From positions 2,666,001-2,730,000 of the forward strand of contig NZ_AP024545.1 of assembly GCF_018406605.1 (NCBI RefSeq): a stretch of 64,000 nt of DNA, read 5' to 3'. Positions within the stretch are counted from its first letter, which is position 1. Each line of letters starts with the position of its first letter. The notes under the pieces were generated by a model. The model was not told the DNA's origin. It was given only the letters and a program-made list of their open reading frames with translations, and ran no database searches. This document shows, one piece after another, positions 32,482 through 41,342 of the stretch. Origin of the DNA: Noviluteimonas caseinilytica. GTDB lineage: Bacteria > Pseudomonadota > Gammaproteobacteria > Xanthomonadales > Xanthomonadaceae. Position numbers and translations under genes: made by a program.

Positions 32482-35016
32482 TCAGCCCAGGGACGCCAGG
32501 TCTTGCCGGATCGTGTCGATGCCTGCCCACGGATCCTTGCGTTGCTTCTTCAGCCGCGCGACGGTGGCATCGAGGTCGAAGGCGTCGCCGCGCTTCAATG
32601 CGGCCAGTTCGCGCCACGCCAGCGGCACCGCCACCGGTGCGCCGTCGCGTGCGCGCAGCGAATACGACGCCACCGCGGTCGCGCCGCGCCCGTTGCGCAG
32701 GTAGTCGACGAAGATTTTCCCCGGGCGCAGTTTCAGCGTGGCGGTGGCGAGGTAGCGATCGGGCTCCGAGCCCGCGAGCGCTTCGGCGAACCCTTTCGCG
32801 AATTGCTTCACCAACGGCCAGCGATTGCCGGGGTTCAACGGCACGACGACGTGCAGGCCCTTGCCGCCGGTCGTGCGGAGGAAGGATTGCAGGCCGAGTT
32901 GTTGCAACAGGTCATGGACTTGCTGCGCGGATCGTTTCACTTCCGCGAACGGCACGTTGGGGCCGGGGTCCAGGTCGAACACGATGCGGTCGGCGATGTC
33001 GGGCGTGTCGGCGTGCGAGCCCCACGGGTGGAACTCGAGCGCGTTGAACTGCACGAGTTCCATCAGGCCGGCGAGATCGTCGACGACGAGGTAGTTCGCA
33101 TTGATGCCGGCTTCTTCCTTCAGGCGCACGAAGCGCACGACGTCGAGGCCTGCGGTGTGGTGTTTCTGGAAGAAGCACGGTTTCCCCGCACCGCTCGGGC
33201 AGCGGATGATCGAAAGCGGGCGGCCTGCGATGCCGGCGAGCAAGTGCGGTGCGACGGCGCGGTAGTACTCGGCGACCTGCAGCTTGGTGATGCCGCGGTC
33301 GGGGAAGATGATTTTCGTCGGGCTGCTGAGGCGGGTTTCGGGGGCCGGGGCGCGTTCGCGCGCGGTGGCGCCGGCGCGTTTCGTGGCTGTCTTCTTCGCC
33401 GCCTTTTTCGCGGGCGCGCGATCGGAATCCAGCAGGTCGTCCACGTCCTTGTCCAGCCGCAGCGTTTTCAACGACGGCTGCCGCAACACGCCCGAGTTGC
33501 CGATGCCGCGGATGAACACCTCGACGACGAACGCAGGCTTGAACCAGGTCGCGCGCTTGCCGTCCGCCGGCGTGATCGCATTCGGCGGCACGTACACCGT
33601 GGGCGTGGTGGAGGTCTTGCGCTTGCCGATGTGTTCGACGATCTCGCGGATCAATTCGCCGGTGAAGCCCGTGCCGACGCGGCCGGCGTACGACCAGCCG
33701 TGCTCCGGATCGGGCCGCGCGAGCAGCAACGCACCGAAGCCCGTGCGCGCGCCTTGCCCCGGCGTGGTGCCGACGACGGCAAACTCGTCGGAGTCCAGGC
33801 GCTTCGTCTTGCGCCAGTCGTCGCCGCGCCCCGCGTGGTACGCGCCTTGCGCGCGCTTGGAGATGATCCCTTCGAATTGCTGCTCCGACGCGAGCGCGAA
33901 TGCGGCGTCGCCTTCGTCGCCGGGGACGTGCGAGCTGTAGGCGAGGTGGGGGGTCGGCGTGGACAGCAGGTCTTCGAGCAACGCCTTGCGTTCGACCAGC
34001 GGTGCCTTTCGCAGATCCACGCCTTCCAGGTGCAGCAGGTCGAACAGCACGTACGACAACGCGCCTTGTTGTTCGCCCGACAGCGTGGCCTGCAGCAGGT
34101 TGAAATCCGCCTGCGTGCCGCGGCCCGCGATGAGTTCGCCGTCGAAGGCCGCACTTTGCACGCCCAGGGCTTCGAGCGCCGCGCGCAACTCCGGCACCTT
34201 CGCCGTCCATTCGATGGCGTTGCGCGACCAGATGCGCACCTTGCCGCCGACCATCGTCGCCACGAGGCGGTAACCGTCCCACTTCACTTCGTGGATCCAT
34301 TGCGCGCCGCTGGGCGCGGTGTCGCCGAGTTTCGCGAGTTGGGGTTCGAAGGCTTCGTTGCGGAGCGTGGCCTTCTTCGCGCCGGGGAGCTTCGAAGCCT
34401 TCGCGGCCCAGTCGACTTTGCGGCGTCGCTTGGGGGCAACTTTTGCGATTTTCTTCGCGGTCTTTTTTGCCGCTTTTTTCGGAGCACCGGGCGGGGGCGT
34501 CACATCGTCCAGCAGTTCGTCGGCTTCCACGGGGCCGGCATACGCGTCCTTCTCCTTGAACAACAGCCACGTCGGCTGTCGCGCGGCCTTGCCCGAGCGC
34601 ACGAGATGCCACTCGCCCTTCAACTTCTCGCCGAACAACTCGAAACGCAGATGTCCCTTCGCGAGTTGCGCTTCCGGGTCGTAGGGCGTGGACCACACGC
34701 CGTGGTCGAACAAGGCCACGTGCCCGCCGCCGTATTCGCCGTGCGGGATGTCGCCTTCGAACGATGCGTAGGACACCGGGTGGTCTTCGACTTCCACGGC
34801 CATGCGCTTCACCTTGGGGTCGTAGCTCGGCCCCTTCGGCACCGCCCAGCTCTTGAGCGCATCGCCGACCTGCAGCCGGAAGTCGTAATGCCGGCGCGAC
34901 GCGTGATGCAGCTGCACCACGAAAATGGGGCGCTCGCCCTTCGGCAACGGCTTGCCCGGGGCGGGCTCGCGCGTCTTGTCGAACTGTCGCTTGCGGCGGT
35001 ACTCGGTCAGGCTCAT
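32482..35016 (-). CDS. ligD: ATP-dependent DNA ligase D
   Basis: Multi-domain enzyme of bacterial non-homologous end joining, 844 residues. Domain order is phosphoesterase (about 1-170: QLHHASRRHYDFRLQV), a Lys/Ala-rich linker (AAKKTAKKIAKVAPKRRRK), ATP-dependent ligase with nucleophile Lys245 in the KWDG motif (245-248), a second basic linker, and polymerase/primase (TKIIFPDRGITKLQVAEYY, and IVFDLDPGP with catalytic acids). This PE-LIG-POL order is the Pseudomonas-type layout. No Ku gene is in the window; it may be elsewhere. Confidence 0.95.
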   Translation of the reverse strand: MSLTEYRRKRQFDKTREPAPGKPLPKGERPIFVVQLHHASRRHYDFRLQVGDALKSWAVPKGPSYDPKVKRMAVEVEDHPVSYASFEGDIPHGEYGGGHVALFDHGVWSTPYDPEAQLAKGHLRFELFGEKLKGEWHLVRSGKAARQPTWLLFKEKDAYAGPVEADELLDDVTPPPGAPKKAAKKTAKKIAKVAPKRRRKVDWAAKASKLPGAKKATLRNEAFEPQLAKLGDTAPSGAQWIHEVKWDGYRLVATMVGGKVRIWSRNAIEWTAKVPELRAALEALGVQSAAFDGELIAGRGTQADFNLLQATLSGEQQGALSYVLFDLLHLEGVDLRKAPLVERKALLEDLLSTPTPHLAYSSHVPGDEGDAAFALASEQQFEGIISKRAQGAYHAGRGDDWRKTKRLDSDEFAVVGTTPGQGARTGFGALLLARPDPEHGWSYAGRVGTGFTGELIREIVEHIGKRKTSTTPTVYVPPNAITPADGKRATWFKPAFVVEVFIRGIGNSGVLRQPSLKTLRLDKDVDDLLDSDRAPAKKAAKKTATKRAGATARERAPAPETRLSSPTKIIFPDRGITKLQVAEYYRAVAPHLLAGIAGRPLSIIRCPSGAGKPCFFQKHHTAGLDVVRFVRLKEEAGINANYLVVDDLAGLMELVQFNALEFHPWGSHADTPDIADRIVFDLDPGPNVPFAEVKRSAQQVHDLLQQLGLQSFLRTTGGKGLHVVVPLNPGNRWPLVKQFAKGFAEALAGSEPDRYLATATLKLRPGKIFVDYLRNGRGATAVASYSLRARDGAPVAVPLAWRELAALKRGDAFDLDATVARLKKQRKDPWAGIDTIRQDLASLG

Positions 35017-35092
35017 GACGGTTCCATCACGGGCTCTCCACCACCGGCAGAGGTATCAACGGACGCTACCAAACCGCCAGCAGGAGGTCGTG

Positions 35093-35272
35093 ATGACAAA
35101 GCGCGAACTGGTCGAACCCACCCCCGGCGACAAACGCCTCCAGCGCCGGGACAACAAGGGGCGTTTCGCCGAGTCCGACGACCTGGGCAAGTCCCTGGGC
35201 CGGGACCAGCAACACCAGGCCGCCCACGAGGCGCCGCGTGGGGAAGGGGACAAGGGCGATCGCAAGCACTGA
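35093..35272 (+). CDS. Tiny charged hypothetical protein
   Basis: A 59-residue gene with an excellent ribosome site (AGGAGG) ending 7 bp before the ATG. The highly charged product (MTKRELVEPTPGDKRLQRRD, then GRFAESDDLGKSLGRD) is likely disordered. I recall similar short proteins being conserved in Xanthomonadaceae with no known role. It lies between ligD and the SRAP gene, divergent from the former. Confidence 0.75.
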   Translation: MTKRELVEPTPGDKRLQRRDNKGRFAESDDLGKSLGRDQQHQAAHEAPRGEGDKGDRKH

Positions 35273-35307
35273 ATTCGGCTTGATGCGCCTGCGATAGGAT
35301 CGCCGCC

Positions 35308-36006
35308 ATGTGCGGACGATTCACCCGTAACTTCACCTGGCAGCAGGTCCGCGACTTCTCGCGGATGCTGGACCTGATCACGCCGGAGGAGGACGCGCCT
35401 CCGGCGGCATACAACATCGCGCCCACCGATCCGGGTCCCGTGATCGTCGCCAGCGAAGGCGGCGGTGGTCGCGTCGAAACCATGCGTTGGGGGTTGCTGC
35501 CGGCGTGGTCGAAGGACACGCGGCTCGCCTACAGCACGATCAACGCGCGCCTGGAATCGATCGCGGAGAAACCTGCGTTCCGCGAACCCTTCAAGCGACG
35601 CCGTGCGCTGGTGCCCGCCACCGGGTATTACGAGTGGCCGGTGATCGATGGGCGCAAGCGTCCGCACTACATCACGCTGGCTGGTTCGCCGGTGATGTTG
35701 TTCGCCGGCGTGTGGGAGTCGCGCAGCAACGGCGCGGGCGGACAGTTGCTGACCTATAGCGTTGTCACGCGTGCAGCCGATCCGGTGATCCGCCCGGTGC
35801 ACGACCGGATGCCGCTGATCCTGCCGCCCGAGTTGTTGCACGACTGGTTGCACGGCGATGCAGACCGGGCGATGCAAATCGCGCATGCCGCACCGGAGCC
35901 TTCGCTCGTCTTCCACGAAGTCGACCCTGCCGTCGGCAATGTCCGAAACCAGGGCGAACAGTTGATCGCTCCCATGCCGTGCGCGGCGGATGGCCTCTTT
36001 CCGTAG
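35308..36006 (+). CDS. SOS-response-associated peptidase (SRAP), YedK/HMCES-like
   Basis: 232-residue protein of the SRAP family, whose catalytic Cys2 forms covalent thiazolidine crosslinks with abasic sites in single-stranded DNA, shielding them. MCGRFTRNF gives Cys2 directly after Met; the conserved INARLESI, KRRRALVPATGYYEW (catalytic region) and HDRMPLIL motifs are present. Located next to ligD and may act in the same DNA-damage response. Confidence 0.93.
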   Translation: MCGRFTRNFTWQQVRDFSRMLDLITPEEDAPPAAYNIAPTDPGPVIVASEGGGGRVETMRWGLLPAWSKDTRLAYSTINARLESIAEKPAFREPFKRRRALVPATGYYEWPVIDGRKRPHYITLAGSPVMLFAGVWESRSNGAGGQLLTYSVVTRAADPVIRPVHDRMPLILPPELLHDWLHGDADRAMQIAHAAPEPSLVFHEVDPAVGNVRNQGEQLIAPMPCAADGLFP

Positions 36007-36396
36007 ACGATTCGCGTCTCCGCACTGAATTTGCACGAATGCCTCCGGGCCAATGCCCCAAGGGGCCATAGCGCATCCCCGGGCCCGGTGTTTTGCTGGC
36101 GCCGCTGCTCACCGAACGGGGATCAGCGCGGTCTCCCGCGGGGCGCGGGAAGTACCACGCGACGTGCGACACGGATTCGCAGCAACCGCAGGAAACGTCG
36201 TATCCGGCTATCAACGGATGCGCAGGGAACCTGCGTGTTGCGAATCCGCCGCACATCGCGCTAGCCGAGAACATGCACGCATGATTCTTCTGTCTAGCGA
36301 GGAAGTTTCGTACTCCGACACAGGAATGCGACGACTACTTCGATAGGCAATCGGCCGGAAGAATGCGCCCCACTTTCTGCGCGGGGGCGCCATCCA
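36007..36396. other. Intergenic region before the adhesin gene
   Basis: No gene is supported. It contains a 6-bp hairpin (CGCAGG 36221-36226 / CCTGCG 36230-36235). I found no riboswitch consensus (cyclic-di-GMP, cobalamin and similar were considered). It presumably carries the promoter of the adhesin. Confidence 0.5.
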
Positions 36397-39300
36397 ATGT
36401 CACATAGCAACAATCGAATTACTCCCACGAGGATCGCGAAGGCGATTGCGGTGTCCTTGGTCATTTCGCTCGGCGCCGCCACGGCGAAGGCGGGCGAGGC
36501 CGAAACCTCCTCATCCGAAGTCCTCACCGAAGACGAGCGCAAGAAGCGCGAAGCGTTGCTGGAAGCGAAATCGCGCGCGCAAACCGACAAGATCAAGTCG
36601 AAGCTGCCGGACATCGGCGGCGGCAACACGAGCAAGGCCGAAGCCGAAGCGAACCGCAGGCTCGCCGAAAGCGCCGCGGCCAAGGCCACGACGGTCGCGA
36701 AGAACTTCGTCGCCTCGTCGCAGAACAACAGCACCGCACTCACCCCGGACCTCAAGAACCAGGTGGTGCAGGAAGTCGTGAACACCGGCCTGTCCGCGGG
36801 CGTGCAGGCGGCGAAGAGCAGCGGCAATCCGTTCCTCGGCAACCTCACCGGTTCTGCGTCGTGGAGCGAGGACGGCGGCCTGGACTTCAACCTGCAGACC
36901 ATCGGCGTGCTGTCCGGAGAGGGCATCGGCAACAACTGGCTGCTGCAGGTGGGCGCCCACAACGAACTGGATCGACCGACCGGCAACGTCGGCCTGGTGT
37001 ATCGCTACGTCACGCCGGACAAGAAGGCGTTGTTCGGCGCGAACGTGTTCTACGACCACGACTTCCAGGCGGGCGCCAACCGCGTGGGCGTGGGCGTGGA
37101 AGCCGCGACGCAAAGCACGCGGTGGTTCGCCAACACGTACGCGCCGTTGTCCGATAGCTGGTACGACGTCAAGGACAACGACGACATCCAGGAACGCGCC
37201 GCGAGTGGTTACGACCTCGGCATCACCTACAGTCCGTCGAAGTTGCCGGGCCTCGATCTCACATTGAAGGGCACGTGGTGGCAGGGCGAACGCGTCGATG
37301 TGTTCGGCACCGGCAACACGCTCGAGAACCCCAACGTGTGGAGCGCGAAGATCGCGTGGTCGCCCGTGCCGTTGATCGGCGTGAGCGTGGAGCACGACAA
37401 GGCCATCGGTGGCCCCAGCGACACGAAGCTGATGCTGAACTTCAACTACAAGTTCGGCGTGCCGATGTCGCAGCAGACGCTGACGGGTGCAGTGGGCTAC
37501 CTGGACGCGGAAAACGATCCGGAAGGTACGCACACCTACCAGTGGTACCGCGCCGACAACGCCGCCGGCACCACCAACCGCGTCGCCATCGCCAGCGCCA
37601 CCGCACTGACGTATGTCGTCACCGCCGACGACCAGGGCAAGTTCCTGGTGTTCGGGGTAGTGCCGAAGGCGACGACGGGCACGCCGAACGTGGGTCTCGA
37701 GGCCTTCAAGGTCACCACGATCGCAGTGCCGGCGTCCAAGCCGGTCGCGTACGACCTGAGCATCGAAGGCAACGCCGTCGTCGGCCAGACGCTGCGCGCG
37801 CTCTACAAGTACCGCGACGACGAGAACGACCTGGAAAGCGGAACGACGTTCCAGTGGTGCCGCAGCAGCGTCACGTGCAGCATCGGCGACAACACCGGCA
37901 TCGAGTACGTCGTGAAGGCGAGCGACGTTGGCCACAAGCTGGTCTTCAACGTCACGCCGAAGTCGGCCACCGGCACCACGGCCACGCGCACGGGCAACGT
38001 GGTCTGGAGTGCGGAGACCGCCGTTGTGACCGGCACGGCGCCGACCATGACCGACCCGACGATCACCGGCACGGTGAAGGTGGGCTCGATCCTCACCGGC
38101 AACCCGCAGGGCTACCAGGACGCACAAAGCGACCCGCCGGGCACCCACACCTACAGGTGGTATCGCGCCGACAACGCCGCCGGCACGCTCAACAAGACGC
38201 AGATCGGCAGCGCCACCGCGAGCACGTACACACCCGTTGCAGACGACCAGGGCAAGTGGCTGGTGTTCGAAGTCACGCCGGTGAGCGCATCGGGCACGCC
38301 GAACACGGATCCGGCGAATGCCAGGAGCGTGGTCACCACGGTTGCAGTGCCTGCGTCCAAGCCGGTCGCGTACGACCTGAGCATCGAAGGCAGTCCGATC
38401 GTCGGCCAGACGCTGCGTGCGCTCTACAAGTACCGCGACGACGAGAACGACCTGGAAAGCGGAACGACGTTCCAGTGGTGTCACAGCAACGTGGGCTGCA
38501 GCATTGGCGACAACACCGGCGCCGAGTACGTGGTGAAGGCCTCCGACGTTGGCCACAAGCTGGTCTTCAACGTCACGCCGAAGTCCGCGACGGGCACCAC
38601 GGCCACGCGCACGGGCAACGTGGTCTGGAGTGCGGAGACCGCCGTGGTGGCCGGCACCGCGCCGACGATGACCAACCCGACCATCACCGGCACGGTGAAG
38701 GTGGGCTCGGTGCTCACCGGCAACCCGCAGGGCTACCAGGACGCACAAAGCGACCCACCGGGCACCCACACCTACAGGTGGTACCGCGTCGACAACGCCG
38801 CCGGCACGCTCAACAAGGTGCAGATCGGTGGCGCCACCGCGAGCACGTACACGCCCGTTGCAGACGACCAAGGCAAGTGGCTGGTGTTCGAAGTCACGCC
38901 GGTGAGCGCGTCGGGCACGCCGAACACGGATCCGGCGAATGCCAGGAGCGTGGTCACCACGATCGCAGTGCCTGCGTCCAAGCCGGTCGCGTACGACCTG
39001 AGGATTGAAGGCAGTCCGATGGTCGGCCAGACGCTGCGTGCGATCCACAAGTACCGCGACGACGAGAACGACCTGGAAAGCGGAACGACCATCCAGTGGT
39101 GCCAGCACAACACCTTCTGCCCCGTGGGCTCGGGCGCGACCTACGTCGTGCGACCAGAGGATGTCGGCCACCAGTTGTTGTTCGTTGTCACTCCGAATTC
39201 CGCAACCGGCGCAACGGGTACGCGAACGGGCGACCAGGTCTGGAGTACTCCGACCGCCACGGTCACCAGTCCCGGCTCTGCGCCAACCGCGAATCCAACC

Positions 39301-39933
39301 ATCACCGGCAGGCCTATTTATTTGCAGACGCTGACTGCAAACCCTGGCTACCAGGACGTGGATGGCGATGGGCAGGACACCTCAACGAGCGGCACCAACT
39401 ACAGGTGGCGGATCCCGGAAACCGATGCAACCCTCAAGATGGGTCGCGGCAACGCATTCGCGACGTACGCGGTGCAAGCTGCGGCCATGACGTACGAGGT
39501 CGAAGTGGTGGTCACACCGCGCTCCGCGACGGGCACGCCAGCCGAGGGCCTGGCGCGCGCGAGCTCCAAGGTGTACGTGCCGCATTCGCAATGGACGTCC
39601 TGGACGGCGAGGAGAATTACCGCCAACACATTCGGCGACGCAGGCCCGTCCATGAACGTCAATATCCCCAGGATCCCCGTGGCCAGGCGCGTCACCGTCC
39701 AGGTCTGGAATGAAGGGTACTTCGTGCACGGCTACTACTCCGCCGTCCAGCTCATCGCTCCGGACGGCACGGTTTACAGCCACGACCACCTCATCGATGT
39801 CGTGGGAGGAGCGACCTATACATTCAACGTCAACGAAGCGACGGGCGGCACCTGGCGAGTCAGGGTCAACCCTGGGAACATGAATGCCGAAATACAGGTG
39901 ACCGGCTTCCAGCTCGACTTCTATCCGTTCTGA
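36397..39933 (+). CDS. Inverse autotransporter adhesin (intimin/invasin-like) with Ig-like repeats
   Basis: A 1178-residue type Ve secreted adhesin. After a signal peptide (VSLVISLGAATAKAG) and a helical, charged region (about 40-150), residues about 150-350 form the intimin-type beta-barrel (LLQVGAHNELDRPTGNVGLVYR, NVFYDHDF, LTLKGTWWQGERVDVFG, KLMLNFNYKFGVP). Then come seven Ig-like domains of about 100 residues with the YRDDENDLESGTTFQW motif. Alternate domains carry a Cys pair (e.g. WCRSSVTC). A final 115-residue jelly-roll-like domain (VTVQVWNEGYFVHGYYSAV) ends the protein. No LysM domain seen. DNA repeats of 621 bp make this gene prone to recombination. Likely cell-surface attachment to host or surfaces. 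Confidence 0.85.
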   Translation: MSHSNNRITPTRIAKAIAVSLVISLGAATAKAGEAETSSSEVLTEDERKKREALLEAKSRAQTDKIKSKLPDIGGGNTSKAEAEANRRLAESAAAKATTVAKNFVASSQNNSTALTPDLKNQVVQEVVNTGLSAGVQAAKSSGNPFLGNLTGSASWSEDGGLDFNLQTIGVLSGEGIGNNWLLQVGAHNELDRPTGNVGLVYRYVTPDKKALFGANVFYDHDFQAGANRVGVGVEAATQSTRWFANTYAPLSDSWYDVKDNDDIQERAASGYDLGITYSPSKLPGLDLTLKGTWWQGERVDVFGTGNTLENPNVWSAKIAWSPVPLIGVSVEHDKAIGGPSDTKLMLNFNYKFGVPMSQQTLTGAVGYLDAENDPEGTHTYQWYRADNAAGTTNRVAIASATALTYVVTADDQGKFLVFGVVPKATTGTPNVGLEAFKVTTIAVPASKPVAYDLSIEGNAVVGQTLRALYKYRDDENDLESGTTFQWCRSSVTCSIGDNTGIEYVVKASDVGHKLVFNVTPKSATGTTATRTGNVVWSAETAVVTGTAPTMTDPTITGTVKVGSILTGNPQGYQDAQSDPPGTHTYRWYRADNAAGTLNKTQIGSATASTYTPVADDQGKWLVFEVTPVSASGTPNTDPANARSVVTTVAVPASKPVAYDLSIEGSPIVGQTLRALYKYRDDENDLESGTTFQWCHSNVGCSIGDNTGAEYVVKASDVGHKLVFNVTPKSATGTTATRTGNVVWSAETAVVAGTAPTMTNPTITGTVKVGSVLTGNPQGYQDAQSDPPGTHTYRWYRVDNAAGTLNKVQIGGATASTYTPVADDQGKWLVFEVTPVSASGTPNTDPANARSVVTTIAVPASKPVAYDLRIEGSPMVGQTLRAIHKYRDDENDLESGTTIQWCQHNTFCPVGSGATYVVRPEDVGHQLLFVVTPNSATGATGTRTGDQVWSTPTATVTSPGSAPTANPTITGRPIYLQTLTANPGYQDVDGDGQDTSTSGTNYRWRIPETDATLKMGRGNAFATYAVQAAAMTYEVEVVVTPRSATGTPAEGLARASSKVYVPHSQWTSWTARRITANTFGDAGPSMNVNIPRIPVARRVTVQVWNEGYFVHGYYSAVQLIAPDGTVYSHDHLIDVVGGATYTFNVNEATGGTWRVRVNPGNMNAEIQVTGFQLDFYPF
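37723..38964 (+). repeat. Near-identical 621-bp tandem repeats within the adhesin gene
   Basis: Unit starts marked by GCAGTGCC[GT]GCGTCCAAGC occur at 37723, 38344 and 38965, exactly 621 bp (207 codons) apart; the third unit degenerates after about 150 bp. Each unit encodes one pair of Ig-like domains. The high identity between units suggests recent duplication or gene conversion. Confidence 0.9.
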
Positions 39934-40010
39934 AAAAGAGGTCACGCGCTTCCAGCCCGCCCGATGTCCATTGCCACGCTGGAGCAGGGACCTTGCGCGT
40001 GAGAGACTCC

Positions 40011-40037
40011 GCCCCATTCCGCCTCCCGGAATGGGGC
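40011..40037 (+). promoter_or_regulatory. Perfect 10-bp hairpin overlapping the ribosome site of the UDP-sugar dehydrogenase
   Basis: GCCCCATTCC (40011-40020) and GGAATGGGGC (40028-40037) form a perfect stem with a 7-base loop, 4 bases before the ATG at 40042. The only purine-rich Shine-Dalgarno-like sequence lies in the 3' arm, so folding would occlude translation start. It could equally be the terminator of the adhesin gene, but no T-run follows. Confidence 0.55.
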
Positions 40038-40041
40038 CTCC

Positions 40042-41322
40042 ATGCGCGACACCACCACCGCACGCATCGCCGTCATCGGCCTGGGTTACGTCGGCTTGCC
40101 GCTGGCCGTGGCCTTCGGCCGCCGCAGCGACACGCTGGGGTTCGACATCGATCCATCCCGGATCGCGGCGTTGACGCAAGGGGCAGGGGACAGCAACCGG
40201 GAAGTCACGCCTGACGAACTCGCCGCGGCCACGCAGCTCCGCTTCACCTCCGACCTCACCGCGCTGCGCGACCGCGACGTCTTCATCGTCACCGTCCCCA
40301 CGCCCATCGACGAACACAAGCGCCCGGACTTCAGCCCGCTGATCTCCGCCTCGCGCTCGATCGGCACCGTGCTCAAGCGCGGCGACGTGGTGATCTACGA
40401 ATCCACCGTTTACCCGGGCGCGACGGAAGAAATCTGCGTGCCGGAACTCGAACGCACCTCCGGCCTGCGCTTCAACCACGACTTCCACGTCGGCTACAGC
40501 CCGGAACGCATCAACCCGGGCGATCGCGAACGCCGCCTGGCCAACATCCCGAAAGTCACCGCCGGCTCCACGCCGGACACCGCGACGTTCGTCGACGCGC
40601 TGTACCAGACGATCATCACCGCCGGCACGCACAAGGCCTCCAGCATCCAGGTGGCCGAAGCGTCGAAGGTGGTCGAGAACACGCAGCGCGACGTCAACAT
40701 CGCGCTGATGAACGAATTCGCGCTGATCTTCCATCGCCTCGGCATCGACACGACGGAAGTGCTGGAAGCCGCGCGCACGAAGTGGAACTTCCTGCCGTTC
40801 CGCCCGGGCCTGGTCGGCGGGCATTGCATCGGCGTGGATCCGTATTACCTGATCCAGCGCGCACAGGCCGCGGGTTACTACCCCGACATCCTGCTCGCCT
40901 GCCGCCGCATCAACGATGCGATGGGGCAGCAGGTTGCCGCCGAAGTGATCAAGCTGATGGTGCAGCGCGGCCTCACGATCGCCGGCGCGCGCATCCTGCT
41001 GCTGGGCCTGACGTTCAAGGAAAACTGCCCCGACCTGCGCAACACGCGCGTGGTCGAACTGGCCGGCGAGCTCGAGGACTACCGCGCCACCGTCGACATC
41101 CACGACCCGTGGGCCAGCGCCCACGAAGCCTTGCAGGAGTACGGCATCCGCCTCGTCGATACGCCCGAGGCCGGCGCCTATGACGCCGTCGTGATCTGCG
41201 TGGCGCATGATGAGTTCAAGGCGCTGGGCATCGACGGCCTGCGCCGGCTGGGCCACGCGAACGCGGTGTACTACGACATCAAGAGCCTGTTCCCGAAGGA
41301 TGCCGTCGACGCGCGGTTGTAA
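40042..41322 (+). CDS. UDP-N-acetyl-sugar 6-dehydrogenase (TviB/WbpO-type)
   Basis: Oxidises C6 of a UDP-N-acetylhexosamine to the uronic acid for capsule or O-antigen synthesis, using two NAD. Complete 426 residues: Rossmann motif VIGLGYVGLPLAVAFG (residues about 12-27), catalytic region FLPFRPGLVGGHCIGVDPYY with Cys nucleophile, and TFKENCPDLRNTRVVEL. Resembles TviB and WbpO rather than UDP-glucose dehydrogenase. It is isolated here with no other surface-sugar genes nearby. Confidence 0.9.
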   Translation: MRDTTTARIAVIGLGYVGLPLAVAFGRRSDTLGFDIDPSRIAALTQGAGDSNREVTPDELAAATQLRFTSDLTALRDRDVFIVTVPTPIDEHKRPDFSPLISASRSIGTVLKRGDVVIYESTVYPGATEEICVPELERTSGLRFNHDFHVGYSPERINPGDRERRLANIPKVTAGSTPDTATFVDALYQTIITAGTHKASSIQVAEASKVVENTQRDVNIALMNEFALIFHRLGIDTTEVLEAARTKWNFLPFRPGLVGGHCIGVDPYYLIQRAQAAGYYPDILLACRRINDAMGQQVAAEVIKLMVQRGLTIAGARILLLGLTFKENCPDLRNTRVVELAGELEDYRATVDIHDPWASAHEALQEYGIRLVDTPEAGAYDAVVICVAHDEFKALGIDGLRRLGHANAVYYDIKSLFPKDAVDARL

Positions 41323-41342
41323 ACGAACTCCATGAGGTCCTG

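Noticed and set aside
32089..35283. A 1064-codon plus-strand open frame antisense to ligD
   Set aside because: Composition (His/Arg/Val/Ala-rich, no domain) is that of a GC-rich shadow frame; LigD on the other strand has clear motifs.
36093..36284. A 63-codon plus-strand open frame before the adhesin
   Set aside because: No ribosome site, poor composition; treated as intergenic.
37723..38964. CRISPR-like array because of regular repeats
   Set aside because: The unit is 621 bp, in frame, and codes for Ig-like domains with no unique spacers.
36511..39171. An 886-codon minus-strand open frame antisense to the adhesin
   Set aside because: Mirrors the repeats of the adhesin gene; no independent signal.
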